From: Litoditis marina
Lineage: Eukaryota > Nematoda > Chromadorea > Rhabditida > Rhabditidae
NCBI GenBank assembly: GCA_964036275.1
Contig: CAXIWQ010000163.1
Location: 36,019-100,018 of the forward strand
DNA: 64,000 bases
Direction: 5' to 3'
Part shown: in pieces, positions 63,601 to 64,000 of the stretch
How the letters are laid out: each line of letters opens with the position of its first letter
Numbering within the stretch: position 1 is the stretch's first letter
Made by a program: the position numbers and the translations under genes
The notes under the pieces: generated by a model
Seen by the model: only the letters and a program-made list of their open reading frames with translations
Database searches by the model: none
What the model was told of the DNA's origin: nothing

Positions 63601-64000
63601 TTCTGTAGCTGCAAGCCAATGAGTCGATAACCGCGTTAATTCGTATTTCGTGGCTGTGCGCCACAGAATAGATAGTCGTATTAGGTTTTTGTAGCTGGGA
63701 GCAACAGACTTGATAGCCGTATGATTTTTTTTCTGTAGCTGCAAGGCAAAGAGTCAATAACCGCGTTAATTTGTCTTTTGTGGCTGTGCGCCACAGAATA
63801 TAAAGTCGTATTAGGTTTTTGTAGCTGGGAGCAACAGACTTGATAGCCGTATGATTTTTTTTCTGTAGCTGCAAGGCAAAGAGTCAATAACCGCGTTGAT
63901 TCGTATTTTTTGGCTGTGCGCCACAGAATAGATTGTCGTATTAGGTTTTTGTAGCTGGGAGCAATAGATTCGATAGCCGTATGAACTGTTCTCTGTAGCT
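60550..64000 (+). repeat. 17-monomer duplication (2212-bp offset), second copy cut by the window
   Basis: About 60.69-61.7 kb and 62.90-63.9 kb match at 2212 bp, with shared GTGTACACTTTTTTC, GCAAGCCATAGAGTC and the order of neighbouring types. A 6-monomer repeat (780 bp) also links 61.69-62.05 and 62.47-62.83 kb. The array continues beyond 64,000. Confidence 0.8.

Larger units (their letters stand above)
1..64000 (+). repeat. Satellite array, 130-bp monomer, about 490 copies
   Basis: The complete window is head-to-tail copies of one 130-bp unit, all in the same orientation. The same landmarks (GTAGCTGCAAG, the GTGGCTGTGC or GTGGTTGTGC block, GTAGCTGGGAGC) recur every 130 bp from the first line to the last, with occasional monomers of 125-131 bp caused by small indels. 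A typical monomer is about 41% GC with more G than C on this strand (31 G and 22 C in the copy at 4184-4313). The window begins inside a C subunit and ends inside an A subunit, so neither array edge is present. Long homogeneous arrays of this kind are known from eukaryotic heterochromatin. The centromeric, pericentromeric or subtelomeric position of this one is inference. I do not recognise the family by sequence. Confidence 0.98.

Noticed and set aside
1..64000. CRISPR array
   Set aside because: Repeats are spaced regularly at about 43 and 130 bp, but there are no unique spacers: everything between cores is itself repeated, and no cas genes are present.
1..64000. CENP-B box
   Set aside because: I compared the TTCG-containing segments (TTCGTATTTCGTGGC, TTCGATAACAGCG, TTCGTGGCTGTGCGC) with the TTCGNNNNANNCGGG pattern. 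The central A and the CGGG are not matched in any variant.
1..64000. TATA boxes (GTATAAAC, AATATAAAG) with T-run terminators as promoters or pol III genes
   Set aside because: These are parts of the A/T-rich subunit tails repeated in many monomers. GATTCGATAGCC only loosely resembles a tRNA B box and no A box or tRNA fold accompanies it.
1..64000. Telomeric repeat
   Set aside because: GTATTAGGTTTTT in subunit B superficially resembles a telomere motif but occurs once per 130 bp and is not tandem at 5-8 bp.
1..64000. Self-cleaving ribozyme (hammerhead) in the satellite
   Set aside because: I found neither the CTGATGA nor the paired GAAA core in the monomer variants on either strand; the B hairpin alone is insufficient.
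1..64000. Plasmid or phage iteron origin
   Set aside because: Iterons are short clusters next to replication genes. Here the repeats extend for 64 kb with no adjacent gene.
1..64000. A hidden new gene system within the array
   Set aside because: I read for breaks in the 130-bp rhythm and found only small indels, the 5-bp deletion class and the 10-bp microduplication. No non-satellite segment was left unexplained.

Overview
The whole 64-kb window is one uninterrupted tandem satellite array. Every stretch I read belongs to the same repeat family in the same orientation. I found no unique flank, transposon, RNA gene or credible protein-coding gene. Nothing resembles a bacterial or viral genome. 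A pure head-to-tail array this long points to eukaryotic constitutive heterochromatin (centromeric, pericentromeric or subtelomeric). I do not recognise the satellite family and cannot name the organism. The family keeps roughly as many CpGs as its composition predicts, which argues mildly against a strongly CpG-depleted genome such as a vertebrate's.

The array has three nested levels. (1) An ancestral unit of about 43 bp with shared cores: GTRGCTG, then a GCCACAGA-like block, then GATARYCG, then a T-rich tail. (2) Three diverged versions of it, A (45 bp), B (41 bp) and C (44 bp), form the working monomer A-B-C of 130 bp. The window holds about 490 monomers (64,000/130). (3) Each subunit exists in several sequence variants. 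Fixed successions of these variants form higher-order repeats, which were re-amplified in blocks of 2, 3, 4, 8, 10, 11, 14, 15, 16, 17, 21, 23 and 37 monomers.

Layout. 1-39.9 kb is a left domain whose markers include the C variant GATATTTGTATAAACC, the C-to-A junction TGTAAATGC and the B variant CATAATAG. 39.96-46.4 kb is a mosaic transition zone with the shortest local amplifications (2- and 4-monomer). 46.4-64 kb is a right domain marked by GCCAATGAGTCG and GATATCCGTA and built of 11-, 14- and 17-monomer duplications. Both window ends cut through monomers, so the array continues on each side.

The many open frames on the minus strand are a by-product. The minus strand of a typical monomer has only about two stop codons, against about ten on the plus strand. 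The 130-bp period (not a multiple of 3) carries the same sequence through all three frames. The most interesting sequence-level signals are a hairpin in subunit B with paired C:G to T:A changes, a 5-bp deletion in that hairpin found in two different backgrounds, clustering of variant-diagnostic differences at CpG sites, and the sharp left/right domain change.
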